Positions 49,879 through 58,974 of a DNA stretch of 64,000 bases are shown here, piece after piece. The notes beneath the pieces were generated by a model. That model was not told the DNA's origin, searched no databases, and saw only the letters and a list, made by a program, of their open reading frames with translations. The position numbers and the translations under genes are program-made. Positions within the stretch are counted from its first letter, which is position 1; the number at the start of each line of letters is the position of its first letter. This DNA is from Liolophura sinensis (lineage: Eukaryota; Mollusca; Polyplacophora; Chitonida; Chitonidae), in contig NC_088302.1 of the NCBI RefSeq assembly GCF_032854445.1, positions 51,182,046 through 51,246,045 on the forward strand. Reading direction: 5' to 3'.

Positions 49879-51144
49879 ATGGATGCATACGGACGCAGGC
49901 TAAACCCTTTCAGAACACTCCGTAAGCCTCGGGGGGTACAAGGTGTACGGCAGTCCTTGGTCGTCACCAAGAGCCCGAGTACGATCGACCAGAATCAACA
50001 ACTCTTGGTCCGCTTCCCCAACCTCGGCCCAAATGACGTCATTGTGCCCGGTACCGTGCGCTTGGCCTTCTCGATCACGATCAATTCATCCGACCCGAAC
50101 GCCACAGTGGTCGGGAATCTCGGACGCGCAGTAGTCAAGAAAACCACGATCAGAATTAGCGGGAATGAGGTAATGCCCATCGAAGACTCTGATGTGTTTC
50201 ATTGCTACGACGACTTATGGCTGACCAAAAACGAACGGCGGAATGCGGCCTACCAAGGCATCGGCAGCGAAAACATGCTTAAACTTCGAGTCGGAGCGGA
50301 GGAGGCAACTGACGACGATACTGTAGAAAAGGCCATCGCTCGCGCCTTTGGTAGCCGGTTCCACATCCCGCTAGACTTTGAGCATTCTACCAGAGTGCCT
50401 TGGCCGACCGACTGGAGTACGAACTGACGTTCAACGATTACGGCCGGGTCATCCAGGCAACAGACGATGCCGACGCGACTTACACCATCGACAACATCAG
50501 CCTGGAGTTCGATGGTCACCGAAGAGGAGCTCGCTAGACAGATCCGCACCCAGTTTGCCGGGGGCGTCTTCATTCTGTATGATCGCGTCCTCCGCCACCG
50601 AAAGTTTGTAAAGGACAAGTCTGATACTCTCTGGAACATAAACCTGAACACGCCCGCGAGAGCAATGAAGGGCATCCTCGTGCTGTTCGAGACTAAAGGA
50701 ACCACGTGGAAGAGGAGGTCGGATTCCTTCTACAACCCGAAGATCACCAAAGTAGAAGTGACAATAGAAGGGGTCCCCAATCAGCTGTACAGCCAGGGCA
50801 TGCGGGCGTATCAGCAATGGGGCGAGGTCCAGAGGTTCTTCGCCAGCTCACCCCTACGGAAGCGGGACCCTGAGGTGGCCAGGGTCGTTAAAGACTTAGG
50901 CCTGGCAGACGTCTCCCTGGAAGAGTTCTTGACGCACAAGCACGCCTTCTGGCTTGACCTTCGGTCAAGCGACAATGACGAGGTGCATGGCAGTGGGAGG
51001 CGCGTTCTGAACGCCAGCCAGGGGATTACGATACAGGTGACAAAAGAGAGAGAAGATCCCGGCGTGTTGAACGTATATCTCTATGTGATCATGGACGCAA
51101 AGCTGCACATCCAGAATGGTAGATTCGTTAGCGCGCTTTATTGA
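49879..51144 (+). pseudogene. MCP: Polinton major capsid protein (double jelly-roll hexon-like), two frameshifts
   Basis: The start at 49,879 (MDAYGRRLNPFRTLRKPRG) opens 182 codons. A short stretch from about 50,385 to 50,511 is coding in another frame, after which the original frame resumes to the stop at 51,144. The C-terminal part carries features I know from Polinton and adintovirus hexons: KVEVTIEGVPNQLYSQGMRA, a Y-Q-x-W-x-E helix, VEEFL-like acidic helix and a final strand VYLYVIMDAKLHIQNGRF. Full length would be about 420 residues. In the virus-like form this protein builds the icosahedral shell as trimers. The two shifts nearly cancel, so only about 40 residues plus the junctions are scrambled, but each creates or exposes stops. 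Confidence 0.85.
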
Positions 51145-51731
51145 TGACGCCCACTGCGCGATTATCTGTGGGCAGACGAACTGCGGCAAAACAGTCTTCG
51201 TGCTGGACCTGCTTGAGGGCCCTTTCCGCGGTTTCTTTCATCACATTGTGATCCTGTGCCCCACTCTTAAGCATAACGAGGCCTACCGGTGGCGATGGAT
51301 ACTGTCTGACCCTGAGGTCTATTGTTTTGACCCCGGCGAGCGGCTCAACGACTGCCTGAGAGCTTTCTACAGATTGTTCGAGGGGGAGCCCACCCTATAC
51401 ATCATCGATGATTGTAGCGCGTTGGAGGCGATGAAGAAGAAACAAAAAATGCTGTCATTCATGGCTTTCTCGGGCCGTCATGCAAAGCAAAGCGTCTGGG
51501 TCCTCACTCAGAAATACAACGCCGTCCTCAAAGACTTTCGCGAGCAGACTTTCGTGGGTGGCTTTATTCCACTGCAAAGATCGGCACTCGTTAATCGAAT
51601 GCCTGGAGGAGAACCACATCATCGAGGCCGAGAGCAAAAAGGCAGAGGTTCAACAGAAGCTCAAGAACAATCCGCATTCTAAGCTCCTGCTAATGACTGA
51701 TACGCCCGCCACATCTAAGATTATATATTAG
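51116..51731 (+). pseudogene. ATPase: Polinton genome-packaging ATPase (FtsK/HerA, A32-like), frameshifted
   Basis: The ATG at 51,116 overlaps the end of the capsid gene by 29 bases. Residues 19-26 are a Walker A loop (GQTNCGKT). TLYIIDDCSA near residue 93-102 is the Walker B strand with two Asp. The following helix has SFMAFSGRHAKQSVWVLTQK, the typical sensor/arginine region of this family. The frame breaks near 51,575 and continues in a neighbouring frame with HSLIECLEENHIIEAESKKA to a stop at 51,731. The total of about 205 residues equals the usual size of Polinton ATPases. In an active element it would pump DNA into capsids. The motifs are intact; only the frameshift kills it. Confidence 0.85.
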
Positions 51732-51757
51732 ACGTAGGCGCCCCTTTTCAATGAAGC

Positions 51758-52195
51758 ATGGATACCGACGAGCTTATAGACGAGATTCTGGGCGCAGAGG
51801 AGGAGCCCGGCCCCAGCCAACAGCCCGACCACAGCCAACAAGATGAAGCACGGCAGCACAGTGATAGGCTTGCGGCACTTGCGGCGGATGGAAAGGCCAA
51901 GCGATATCTTGGAAAAGACGTAACGGCCGCTGAGATCGACGCCATGAGCGACGAAGACGTTGAAAGGTTGTACTCCCGGTACGAGGCTAAGCTCGGTGCA
52001 CGGATGGTTAACGGTTTCGGAGGTGTGTTCTTCAGATCATATGTAAGGGCGGCCAGCTGGCTCCTACCCATCCCACCCGAGAATCGACCAAAGCTAATGG
52101 TACAGCTCACCACTGACCCATTTGTTGACAAAAAGATATTACGCCGCATGCACGAGGTGCAGATATCACGCCGCAAGAAAAGAATCTCCATTTGA
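51758..52195 (+). CDS. Polinton conserved small protein, intact, function unknown
   Basis: 145 codons, fully open, 27 bases after the ATPase stop. It has an acidic Asp/Glu-rich start (DTDELIDEILGAEEEPGPS), a Gln/His-rich linker, and a helix EIDAMSDEDVERLYSRYEAK. A conserved-looking LGARMVNGFGGVFFRSYVRA follows, then TTDPFVDKKILRRM and a basic end KKRISI. From memory, similar proteins sit directly after the ATPase in other invertebrate Polintons. The strongly acidic N-terminus and basic C-terminus suggest a scaffold or DNA-contacting role, but this is a guess. It has survived without a stop or shift although all its plus-strand neighbours are broken. Confidence 0.7.
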   Translation: MDTDELIDEILGAEEEPGPSQQPDHSQQDEARQHSDRLAALAADGKAKRYLGKDVTAAEIDAMSDEDVERLYSRYEAKLGARMVNGFGGVFFRSYVRAASWLLPIPPENRPKLMVQLTTDPFVDKKILRRMHEVQISRRKKRISI

Positions 52196-52228
52196 ATACA
52201 CGTCGCGACCCTTTCTATAAAGAGCAGC

Positions 52229-52468
52229 ATGTCTACTCCACCCAGTGACGGAAAAATGCTAGTCAACGCGGCCTACCACGCCGCTGTGGTCTCTCTCCTG
52301 GCTACTGGTTACGCTCGTCTCGGCCAGATGTTCCTGAAATGAGCCCTCCCGAAGCTGGACTTAACACCCCGTGACGTCGGCATGGTCATTGCAGATGTAG
52401 GCCTGGCCATGTTTTCGAAGGAACTGCTAATTAAACAAGGGCTCCTTCCTCCCAATATAATCCAGTAG
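52229..52468 (+). pseudogene. Polinton 79-codon protein with one in-frame stop
   Basis: An ATG at 52,229 (MSTPPSDGKMLVNAAYHAAV) leads to a single open frame of 80 codons ending TAG at 52,468, interrupted only by TGA at 52,340-52,342 (codon 38). After the stop it reads ALPKLDLTPRDVGMVIADVG, then MFSKELLIKQGLLPPNI. I recall the LDLTPRD-x-G-M-V motif from the same position in other invertebrate Polintons. The Ala/Gly-rich first half may be membrane-associated. No function is known to me. There is no frameshift, so the damage is one substitution. Confidence 0.6.
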
Positions 52469-52470
52469 TA

Positions 52471-52920
52471 ATGACCTCCATCGCAATGATGATAGGCGGC
52501 GCCCTCGTAAACCCTTTTGCCTTCAGCGGGAGCAGCTATATGTTTTCGATGCTGAGGAGTTCCGGTGTCGACGAAGAGCGGAGACGCCATGACCGCGCTG
52601 TAGAACAGCTCCAAGCCGTCCAGGAAAAATGGGCTTGAAAGCGCACAGAGCGCCTGGACTGGATCAACGATGAACACCGCCGCAAGGGCCACGCTGTCTA
52701 AACGTTCCGGGATGTCGACGCTGCAACCCGCAAGTATTCTAGGGTCACGGGCAATACTCTTACACGCGATGCACGCGACGCGCTGCTGGGCTCAGAGCCA
52801 CAACTCTCCGATTTCTATGTGCCTAGTGAAGATCAAAAACACCGCGAGATGACCTTCGTCATCCTGGGAACGTGTGTGGTTGGGGGTGTGAGTTACGGAA
52901 TCGCAAAACTCACCAAGTAA
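52471..52920 (+). pseudogene. Polinton 149-codon protein with two in-frame stops
   Basis: It starts at 52,471, two bases after the previous gene. A 150-codon frame ends TAA at 52,920, broken by TGA at 52,636-52,638 (codon 56) and TAA at 52,699-52,701 (codon 77). The start MTSIAMMIGGALVNPFAFSG is Gly/Ala/Met-rich and hydrophobic. A charged helix follows (ERRRHDRAVEQLQAVQEKW), then EPQLSDFYVPSEDQ, and the end is another hydrophobic segment (TFVILGTCVVGGVSYGIAKL). Two terminal hydrophobic segments around a charged middle suggest a membrane-bound protein. From memory it is a recurrent neighbour of the 79-codon protein in other Polintons; no function is known to me. Confidence 0.6.
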
Positions 52921-53076
52921 TCCGAACTGGCTGTGCCGGACTCGCCATCGAGCTCCTCGCCGTATGACAGGCACGATCTTAGTAGTGAGGTGGTTCTGCG
53001 CTCGCAAATATGCCGCGACGATTAACATCTTTTTCGTCGCAAATCTGTTAGAGGGCTCCTAGAATACCTTGATGAC
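52921..53076. other. Spacer before the integrase
   Basis: About 155 bases between the preceding gene's stop and the integrase ATG, longer than any other spacing in this plus-strand block. I see no further gene in it. It could hold the integrase promoter. Confidence 0.4.
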
Positions 53077-53355
53077 ATGGCTAGTAAGGTGTCTGCTCGC
53101 CTGGCAAATATCTACTACAGCCCTCGTGGGTACTGGAAGGGTCTCGCGGCCATCCAGAAACTTGCCACTGCGGCTAAAGTCTGCAAAGATGTGGTCCGGG
53201 CCTGGCTGAAAAAGCAGGCTATCTGGCAGATATACCTGCCCCGTCCCCGAAAAATACCGAGGCCTATGTTCGATGTTTCCACGCCGAATGTCATCCACCA
53301 AGCCGATCTTCTATTTCTATTACATGATCGGCGAGGCCGATCATACGCGCTGACG
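53077..53355 (+). pseudogene. int: Polinton integrase, truncated after the first catalytic Asp
   Basis: The ATG at 53,077 opens 93 integrase-like codons. NIYYSPRGYWKGLAAIQKLA and the following helix (residues 11-48) form the N-terminal helix-turn-helix region. KQAIWQIYLPRPRKIPRPMF leads into the DDE catalytic core, and HQADLLFL holds the first catalytic Asp at about residue 77. After RSYALT the resemblance stops and the open frame runs on as antisense of the polymerase gene to 53,529. The second Asp, the Glu and the C-terminal chromodomain region are missing. In active Polintons this retrovirus-like enzyme inserts the linear genome and makes the 6-bp target duplication. The truncation is part of the deletion that also cut the polymerase. 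Confidence 0.85.
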
Positions 53356-53356
53356 G

Positions 53357-55610
53357 GTCTTGTGCATCTGAATCGCTGCGAGGTCATCATTAAATATGTT
53401 TGCCCGTGCGAAGCTCGGGCTGGCTATCAAGCGTCGGATCTTGTCGTCTTCTCCAAAGCGTACCAGCTTGACGTCCACACTCTTCTGAAGGTTCTCCATG
53501 GTTTTTCCGAAGACCGAGTTGTTCATTAGCTTGTACAGGTCCTTCTCCAATTTACTCGCGGCCGTTTTTCGGAGCTCTGTGTTCATCCTGATATAGGGTT
53601 CCAGCCAAGGGCTTTGGGCGAATCTCAGGGCCCCGTGAACCTTTGTCAGGCGCATTCCCAGAGATCGATACAGCTGTAGGTTCCGGTAGTGCAGGACGTA
53701 CCGTTCCTTGTTGCGGAGGTTGTGGACTAGCTTTTCGACCTCGGTAGGCACTTTCTTGCCGAGAAGACCGTGCTGAAAGCTCGACATCCACTCCTTCTGG
53801 ACCACCAGACGCTCCGGGGCTAATGGGTAACCGTTATGTGCGTTATGTAGGCCGGCCGGATACTCTAGGTCGACCTCGAGGATGTAACCCTCAGGACTAT
53901 CGTGGGGTGGGTAGCAATCATTTCACCGAGACGCCACGCGTCATCTACCCACTGGAAGCCGCCCGTCGAAGCGCTCCCAGGAGTCCATATACTCATTGGG
54001 GTAGACGCGCTTGCGCATGAGTAACTTACGTTTTTCTTCGGCAGGCTCATACCGGGCTGTGATGTGGAAAGTCCTCAGGTTTGTTGGCCTCTACCAAATT
54101 GTCAAGGGAAGCCGGTAAGAATTGAACGCTGTCGATGAAGCGGAGCTGCCCCAGCGAGAAGGAGATGTACTTTTCCGTGTTGTTGGGGATGCAAGAGATG
54201 CGGCCCTCCACCTTACTTATGGCTTGCATCAGGAGGTGCCTGTCGTAGCCCCGTAGGTTGTGGAAGACTACCGGTATGGCTGTCTTGGGACCCAGCCGCA
54301 ACTTTAGGTTGCATACGTTATAGGCCGCGCCTCTGTACTTGCCGGTGATATGGCAGTGGTCGCGCACAGAATCGACGCCTAGAGGCTTCTCACACACGTG
54401 ACAGGTTGTGGCGTTGTTGTGGGCCTGCCAGTCCTGGGGAGTCATCCTCATGGCTATAGGGTTGGATAGAACATTTTTGATTTCCCGCTCCTCCTGTTGG
54501 AGAGCTCTGAGGAAGTGTTCCGTCGCGTTAGGGCCTCTGTATTCCACGGGGTGTTTTGTGTGGCCGTCGCAACGCACCACAACATAGCAGTAACTGCAGG
54601 GCTCGTGGTGCTGAGTCTTTTGAGTGCTGCTCTCTGTGGGGCTGGGCGGCGGGCCTTCAACCTTTTTGGTCAGAGCCTCGAAGTCGGCATATATGGTGAA
54701 CAGCGCCGGTAGCTGTTTGTGGTGGTTCTGGAAGGAGAACTTGTTTTCCCCCTCCTGGGGCATCTCCACAGTCACCGCCGTCTGGCCAATCCCTCGGCAT
54801 TCCGGCTTATGCGCCTCGAGCTGGTCCTCACTTTTGTAGCCGTGTAGGCAGCGCTCACAAGTGTTTGCGATTTGGCGCCTTACTTTCTTGGTATAGGAGC
54901 CGATTGAGGTCTTTTATCCACGTATAATGGAATTTGCCTGCCTTCTCAATCATCAGCAGATTGATTCGGTGCGTGTCACCGGGCTGCTTGCTGAGACGGT
55001 GCACGATCACACCCGTGTCCCACCCGAACACGTTCATGGCGAGATCGTCCTTTCCCTCCACTTAGGGATCTGAGAGATGGGCGTGGGGGCGTCGATCCCC
55101 CAAAGTCAAGACCATCGTTGGTGGGATACTTTGTTGGTCTCCGGCGGCTGGAAATAAGGCAGACCGGAGTGCCCATCGGAGGCAGTGGTCGTCTTTGTTC
55201 TTCACATTGATGACTGCTTTCTTGTTACTCACAGCTGCAGGTAGGGGGATGTAGGACCCGCTTCTCAGTGGCTGATACCATGCAATGTCAAGCCAGAGTG
55301 TTTGCACGCTATTTACAGCCCACCCTGACCCTCGCTGCGTCCATTTTTCCAGCACCTCCTGGATGGTGGGGAAGACCTTATCTAGAGCCCCATCAATGTC
55401 ACCGACCTCTAGGAGGGCCTCCTGTTTGCTGCGGAGTACTGGGCTGGTATACTCTTCACTGCCATCGGCGTGGGCCTTTCGCAGCTGAACCCTGAGGCTT
55501 AGTTGGAACTTAACCCCGTTGGCATTGCGGAACCGCGGGTACTTGGGCCGCATACTTATGAGCGTCTCATACTCCTCTCGTAGTGCTCGCGCTTTTTGAT
55601 GGTGGTTCAT
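53357..55610 (-). pseudogene. polB: Polinton protein-primed family B DNA polymerase, fragmented and internally deleted
   Basis: Reads right to left from about 55,610 (MNHHQKARALREEYE). An N-terminal region with INVKNKDDHCLRWALRSALF is followed by shifts near 55,100 and 55,065 and by FGWDTGVIVHRLSK. A Cys/His cluster (C-x2-C … H-x4-C) lies at 54,788-54,859. The open part at 54,775-54,047 has exonuclease motif I (YADFE), an inserted C-x2-C/DHCH zinc-type module (CHVCEKPLGVDSVRDHCHIT) and motif II (FHNLRGYD). A further shift is near 54,060. A jump at about 53,965 goes from the region after WERFD straight to GGFQWV, skipping exonuclease motif III and polymerase motif A. Motif B (KLMNNSVFGK) is present at 53.45 kb, but the gene ends at about 53,357 before motif C (TDTDS). 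Both metal-binding Asp motifs of the polymerase site are gone, so it is inactive. Confidence 0.88.
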
Positions 55611-55643
55611 TGTGCGCGTCGTATGCATAATAACAATGTCTCT

Positions 55644-55922
55644 CTATTTGTAAATTTCGATAGCGGCCAGCCGTTTGAACTCGTCAAAGAAAACCTTGAG
55701 CCTCCGCTGCCTTTCGCACGTCTGGACACTATTATATCCACAGGCCCCGCAAAGCCGAAATCGGTTTTTAACGCCCCGGCCACAGCAAATACATGGCTGG
55801 GTGCAAGGGCCATTCCGCAGACGGGCTAGGTGAATCCCGCAGTACTCCCCCCGACAACTCTTACCACAGAGCTCCGTGGAGCCGATGAGAAGCCACCGGC
55901 AATTATTGTAACCCTTTGGCAT
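55644..55922 (-). CDS. Polinton small Cys-rich (zinc-ribbon-like) protein, intact
   Basis: An ATG at 55,922 (MPKGYNNCRW) gives about 92 open codons; an upstream in-frame ATG at 55,964 is less likely because MPKGYNNC is the start I recall in related elements. Cysteines come in clusters: ELCGKSCRGEYCGIH, then PCTQPCICCGRG and RLCGACGY, a pattern suited to binding one or two zinc ions. A basic helical C-terminus follows (RQRRLKVFFDEFKRLAAIEI). It lies between the polymerase gene and the right terminus, pointing the same way as the polymerase. It may be a DNA- or RNA-binding regulator; that is inference from the zinc-ribbon look. It is one of three genes still open. Confidence 0.65.
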   Translation of the reverse strand: MPKGYNNCRWLLIGSTELCGKSCRGEYCGIHLARLRNGPCTQPCICCGRGVKNRFRLCGACGYNSVQTCERQRRLKVFFDEFKRLAAIEIYK

Positions 55923-55992
55923 ATTGTTGTATACACAATTGGTGTAGAAGCATATCTCATGCAATGGGTATTTCTAATAGAACCCGAGAAGG

Positions 55993-56231
55993 GGCTGGGG
56001 GCCTCTTTTTGTTCTGGGTAGGGCCCCAGGGGAGGGTGCGCCAGAACCTGTATACTACCCCCAGAAGCAAGGAAGGGAATGGGGGCTGGAAGCCTCTATT
56101 TGCCAAGGGTAGGGTGCGCCAGAACCGGCGTTGTGTATACTACTGGCGCTTATATCTTTTCACGAAATGAGGCTGGGAGCCTCTATTTGCCAAGGAGAGG
56201 GTGATCCAGAACCTATACTCTGTATACTACT
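55993..56231 (-). repeat. Polinton right terminal inverted repeat
   Basis: Reverse complement of the left terminus, about 239 bp, with the same three subrepeats (GTATACTAC at 56,222, 56,135 and 56,050). Small indels distinguish the arms: the third subrepeat reads TATACAGGTTCTGG here, while the left arm reads TATACACACAATAGGTTCTG. The arms have therefore diverged since insertion. Confidence 0.93.
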
Positions 56232-56236
56232 CTTGT
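56232..56236. repeat. Polinton target-site duplication, right copy (CTTGT)
   Basis: CTTGT follows the right terminus and matches 45,418-45,422. The next base is A, allowing a 6-bp CTTGTA reading. Confidence 0.8.
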
Positions 56237-56529
56237 AAAACTATGTATTTCACTAATATATTAGCGATATTAACGTGGTTTTATATGAAACTTTTAAGAT
56301 GTTACCCATTACTCATGATGCCGTGACAAACTTTAGAGCTTTACCACATACCTTTACTTCGTATTACCGTTTAAAGTTGCCCAATAAGGTGACGTACTTT
56401 AGCCTGAAAGAATGCTTCAATTTTCTATGCTCTTGTAGCCTTCAAACACTTTTTACCAGATTGCACGCATGCACGCATGCGCATTAAAACTCAGTTAAGT
56501 AAAGTGGTTCATTTGTGTAACTGTTGAGC

Positions 56530-57035
56530 CTTTGTCATGGTTATGGTTTGATTAGTCGGTTAACATTTGAATAATTGTTGAGGCTTTGTTGGTCATGATT
56601 TGATTGGCCCGTTAACATTTGTATAATTGGTGATGCTTTGCTCCTCATGATTTGATTGGTTGGTTGACATTTTTATAATAATTGTTACTTTGTTGATCAC
56701 GATTTGATTGGACGGTTGACATTTGTATAATTGTTGAGCCTTTGTTGGTCATAATTTGATTGGACCGTTAACATTTGTACAATTGTTGATGCTTTCATGG
56801 TCATGATTTGACTGGTCGGTTGACATTTGTATAATTGTTGAGGCTTTGTTGGTCTTGATTTTGTTGACCCGGTAACATTTGCATAATTGTTGATGCTTTG
56901 TTGGTCATGATTTGATTGGTCGGTTAACATTTGTTGAATTGTTGATGCTTTGTTGGTCATGATTTGATTGGCCCGTGAACATTTGTATAATTGTTAATGC
57001 TGTGATGGTCATGATTTGATTGATTTGACTTGATG
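56530..57035 (+). repeat. Minisatellite, about 52-bp unit, 9-10 copies
   Basis: Repeats of GGTCATGATTTGATTGGTCG followed by GTTAACATTTGTATAATTGT and TGATGCTTTGTT. Core CATGATTTGATTGG-type anchors occur at about 56,594, 56,646, 56,698, 56,749, 56,802, 56,907, 56,959 and 57,011. Units are some 80-90% alike. An 87-codon minus-strand open frame here is a by-product of the repeat. It begins about 300 bp right of the Polinton. Confidence 0.9.
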
Positions 57036-58227
57036 TAAGCCATCCACCAGAGGTTTTCACGACAGCCGAGTGGTCGCATGGCGGTTAACACTGCTTCAGT
57101 TTGTACCACTGTATAGCTCTTGATTATTGAAGTACATATTTCAAATCCAGCCCTTGCTGAAAATTTCCTCCTGTCATATAAACCTTAAGATATTTACCCA
57201 TATTATTTTGGACATACGTATAAAAAAAACAATGTCTCCACGTAAGAATTTCACACATGTACTATAAATAATTGTATGTAATTCTATAAAGTTTACACAT
57301 ATTGTGTACATACAAGTATGCAAAAATATTTGATACATTCGTTTCATTTTTTTTATTTACTATGAACAACCACAAAAATTGGTACATATGTACAAAATGT
57401 TTCACCTATGTACAAATAAATCAAAACTTTTAGACCTATCCCTGCATGTAGGCAAATATGGTTAAAAACGTCAGTGTGTAAAAGGTCTAGGATAGAACTT
57501 TTACCAGTAAAAAAAATATATATATCTATGCCCCCACCCCAAGGTGAGAATCGTCTCAAGACCTTCAGATTGCTCGTATTAATGTGATTATGAGTCAGAC
57601 ACGCTATCTGTAGGCCTAAGGTTTGCTGCCGAGGCATAATCACGGCCTATATGTTTCAATTAAACCTTATTTTAGTACTATATAAAAACGAAAGTTAAAA
57701 CCCAGAGTTTTTGCAAAAGTTTATGTTGTTCTTCCTGATGTATGAAAGTAAAAAATGTATAGGTTAGAATGCTACAAGTGTAAAATGAATGTCATGGGTT
57801 AGGATCGAACTCACATTTCCAGTACTAATATGTTTACAAGAGTGACACGTTGCTTGAAGGCTAGAATGCTTCAATACAAGAGAAGCATTTGCCTGAGTTG
57901 TCAGAAAGCATCCTGCTTTAGCAATGCCATATGGACATGCATGCTTTACCTTTTGCCAAGTAGAGTCTGAAGGAGTTCAGTCTGCAAGAGGTATATCTGA
58001 CCACGAAAGAAAATGTGACATTGTTCCAGCATCAGATAAAATTTCTAATAAGGTAATCTTTATTTGTAAAAAAATATTACAACCAAATTCATGTAGAGTG
58101 ATAAAATACGTGTACAACAACGTCCATCTTATCTGCTGCTACATGCAATATGGAGAAAACATTCAACAAACATTTAGCCTTTCGTAAATATACATGTAGG
58201 CTCCCTTGCGGTCATACTGATATACAT

Positions 58228-58345
58228 TAGCTTTACTCCATTCCTAAACTGCACAAATCCCCTTACAAAGCTCGATTTATCGCGGGTTCAAGACACTGTT
58301 TCACCAAACATTGTCCATTAAGCATCTAGAGCTGCACAGAAAAAT
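58228..58345 (+). pseudogene. Reverse-transcriptase remnant, possibly Penelope-like
   Basis: From about 58,231 one frame reads LYSIPKLHKSPYKARFIAGS, then RHCFTK, before a stop. The P-K-L-H-K … Y-K-x-R-F-I-A-G-S motif is one I know from a group of animal reverse transcriptases, which I believe is Penelope-like. Only this short block is recognisable; no domain ends, endonuclease or repeats are visible. Confidence 0.5.
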
Positions 58346-58974
58346 TTTGGAGTGCCCTATTAATACTGCTGTGTAGTTTCAGGAAATCCCCGTGTTAACC
58401 GCGTATGGGTTCTTAACACCTGAAAACGTCTCGCCCGGGAATTTGACCCTCAAGGCTACATACCATACCAAGACGTACCCACTTAGGATTCCTCTACTGT
58501 CTACATTACAATTCCTCACAAACATTTAATTTCAAAGAACATGCATCGTTTTTAATTCTCTCGGTGTACAGTAAAACCGGTCATCGTTACGTCAACAGCA
58601 AATTCTATACTGTTTACAAAGGTTACCATTTCTGGGAGGTTAAAATGTAAAAATCGATGATACCATTTACTAGCAGTCCATAGCTATTCTAGTGGGTAGA
58701 TTTTATTTTCGTACATGGCCCTGATTAAATACAACAGACAGCCTGGGCTAACTTTTTAGCATCATGCCATCCAGGCATCCGTGCGATGGATTCTTTTATC
58801 ATTTAAACTTTATATTTATTATACTTAAAAAAAAAATTATATAAATAAAAGCATGGGGAATATTTTGCACAAGGAGAAGTCATTAGGTGTGTGTGTACAT
58901 GTACTCTGTCTTCTTGTTTCAGGACGAGTTCATGCATGTCAACAAAGTGCTGCCGTCACCGACTCGAAGTATGA

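Larger units (their letters stand above)
45423..56231. mobile_element. Endogenous Polinton/Maverick (adintovirus-like) element, degenerate
   Basis: A 10.8-kb element bounded by inverted termini (5'-AGTAGTATACAGAG … CTCTGTATACTACT-3') and short target duplications. It encodes the Polinton hallmark set: major capsid protein, packaging ATPase, retrovirus-type integrase and protein-primed family B polymerase, plus several small unknown proteins. Intact Polintons are usually 15-20 kb; this one has lost several kilobases in at least three deletions. Its GC content is clearly higher than the flanking introns. Gene strands alternate: minus (46.1-47.6), plus (47.65-48.8), minus (48.8-49.85), plus (49.88-53.36), minus (53.36-55.92). 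An adenovirus-type protease, normally present, was not found. It is a fossil of an animal virus-like element and cannot replicate by itself. Confidence 0.93.

Noticed and set aside
52340-52701. Stop codon reassignment or readthrough in the small Polinton genes
   Set aside because: The stops are TGA, TGA and TAA at positions that do not correspond to one amino acid in related proteins as I recall them, and neighbouring genes carry frameshifts, so ordinary decay explains them.
53356-53529. Extension of the integrase frame
   Set aside because: This stretch is the antisense of the polymerase motif B region; the open frame across the joint is a deletion artefact, not a real fusion protein.
56697-56960. 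87-codon minus-strand frame with repeated peptide units
   Set aside because: It is the translation of the 52-bp minisatellite; the repeating peptide follows from the DNA repeat.
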